Of a stretch of 64,000 bases of DNA, positions 63,249 through 64,000 are shown one piece after another. A model generated the notes under the pieces. The model had not been told where the DNA came from. It saw only the letters and a list, made by a program, of their open reading frames with translations, and did not search any database. Each line of letters begins with the position of its first letter. The stretch's first letter is position 1. Source of the DNA: Sporolactobacillus mangiferae (lineage in GTDB: Bacteria > Bacillota > Bacilli > Bacillales > Sporolactobacillaceae); contig NZ_JAMAST010000003.1 in the NCBI RefSeq assembly GCF_023336505.1, forward strand, positions 124,001 through 188,000, read 5' to 3'. Position numbers and translations under genes: made by a program.

Positions 63249-64000
63249 TCAGTTCACCGCATTCTTTTGTTCTGCCTGGTAGCCAGCTATTGCCTGCATA
63301 AAGGCGTGTCCGTATTTTTCCAGTTTTTGCTGGCCGACACCTTTGATCATCAGAAAATCATGATCCGTTGCCGGCAGACGAGCACTCATTTCGCGCAGCG
63401 ACTGATCGGAAAAAATAATATATGGCGGCACAAATTCCTTTTGTGCCAGCGTTTTACGCACCTGCTTCAACACCTCGAAAAGCGCGTCGTCTACGGCCAA
63501 GCGTTCTGCGCGAATATGCCCTTTCTTTAAAACCCGCGCCTCGCCTTTGAGCACAGGCAATGACCGTTCGGCAAGCGCCAGGACCGGATAGGCGCCGCCC
63601 TGCTGCACCAGATATTGTTCTGCAGTCAGAAAATCAATAAATTCGCCGATCTGTTTCTGCGTCTGCTCTTTCATGATGCCATATGTTGGCAGACGGTCAA
63701 GATGAAGCGAACGCAGTTTTTGTTCCGATGCCCCGGCAAGTACCTTGGCCACCATTATTTTGCCGTACCGTTCACGCAGCCGTTTCACACAAGAGAGCAC
63801 CTTCTGCGCGTTGACGGTCACATCCGTCTTCTCTCTCGTATCAAGACAATTACCGCAATGGCCGCAGCCGGACGGATTCCGTTCGCCGAAGTAACGCAGG
63901 ATATATGCCTGAAGACAGGTTTCCGTATGGCAGTAGCCGATCATTTGCTCCAGCTTATGATATTCCGCCTGTTTCAGCGTTTCATCCATGTCCGACTGAT
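63249..64000 (-). CDS. recQ: RecQ-family ATP-dependent DNA helicase, N-terminus outside window
   Basis: The C-terminal 250 codons are present; the frame continues to base 64000 (QSDMDETLKQAEYHKLEQ). The RecQ zinc-binding cysteines appear as YCHTETCLQAYILRYFGERN then CGHCGNCLD, followed by a winged-helix RQC domain (about 50-150 of the fragment) and an HRDC domain at the end (FSDQSLREMSARLP, FLMIKGVGQQKLEKYGHAF). It unwinds DNA at stalled forks and recombination intermediates. Start and helicase motifs are beyond the window. Confidence 0.95.
   Translation of the reverse strand, partial: QSDMDETLKQAEYHKLEQMIGYCHTETCLQAYILRYFGERNPSGCGHCGNCLDTREKTDVTVNAQKVLSCVKRLRERYGKIMVAKVLAGASEQKLRSLHLDRLPTYGIMKEQTQKQIGEFIDFLTAEQYLVQQGGAYPVLALAERSLPVLKGEARVLKKGHIRAERLAVDDALFEVLKQVRKTLAQKEFVPPYIIFSDQSLREMSARLPATDHDFLMIKGVGQQKLEKYGHAFMQAIAGYQAEQKNAVN

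Overview
This window looks like chromosomal DNA of an endospore-forming member of the Bacillales. Gene content and order resemble Bacillus subtilis blocks: rpoE-pyrG, argS-ywiB, pbpG, ywhD, ywgA, ywfO, pta-hemQ, cwlJ-gerQ-ywdK, lipL, cotSA-cotS, ytcABC and yhcEFGHI. The mid-range base composition, frequent TTG/GTG starts and a free-standing glutamate-cysteine ligase would suit a Sporolactobacillaceae-like lineage, but that placement is inference. No rRNA, tRNA, intact IS, prophage or CRISPR array was seen.

Layout. 1-9.3 kb: RNA polymerase delta subunit and CTP synthase (cut by the window edge), a minor cardiolipin synthase, ArgS with YwiB, a class A PBP and shikimate kinase. 9.4-17 kb: an MFS carrier, YwhD, glutamate-cysteine ligase, a PC4-like ssDNA-binding protein, YwgA, the HD phosphohydrolase YwfO and a PHP phosphoesterase. 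17.3-22.2 kb: ilvD behind what reads as a ribosome-mediated attenuator with a Val-Leu-Ile-Ile-Ile leader peptide, a BASS-family transporter, and ferredoxin-NADP reductase downstream of a Fur-like box. 22-26.4 kb: a GNAT protein and the queuosine genes yhhQ-queF-queC behind a possible preQ1-type leader. 26.8-34.8 kb: a spore-coat glycan cluster (ytcABC, cotSA-cotS, a CotI-like kinase). 35-41 kb: lipoyl transfer (LipL), an L,D-transpeptidase and a GntR-controlled ABC system. 42.7-46.7 kb: efeUOB with a consensus Fur box.

46.9-51 kb is more accessory: an AT-rich TetR/M23-peptidase pair, then an EamA transporter and an AadK-like aminoglycoside adenylyltransferase, each preceded by a short upstream ORF and hairpins that could hide the ribosome-binding site. 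51-64 kb: Pta, HemQ, the germination proteins CwlJ, GerQ and SleL, an MtnE-like aminotransferase, a lysine permease behind a lysine riboswitch, a DHA3-type efflux carrier and the C-terminal part of RecQ.

A family of roughly 100-250 bp intergenic repeats is scattered through the whole window. They share ends near TTAGAAAAC and TATACTTTCTTAT, and most contain two hairpins. At least twelve recognisable copies are present, and they look like non-autonomous (MITE-like) elements or a structured intergenic repeat family.
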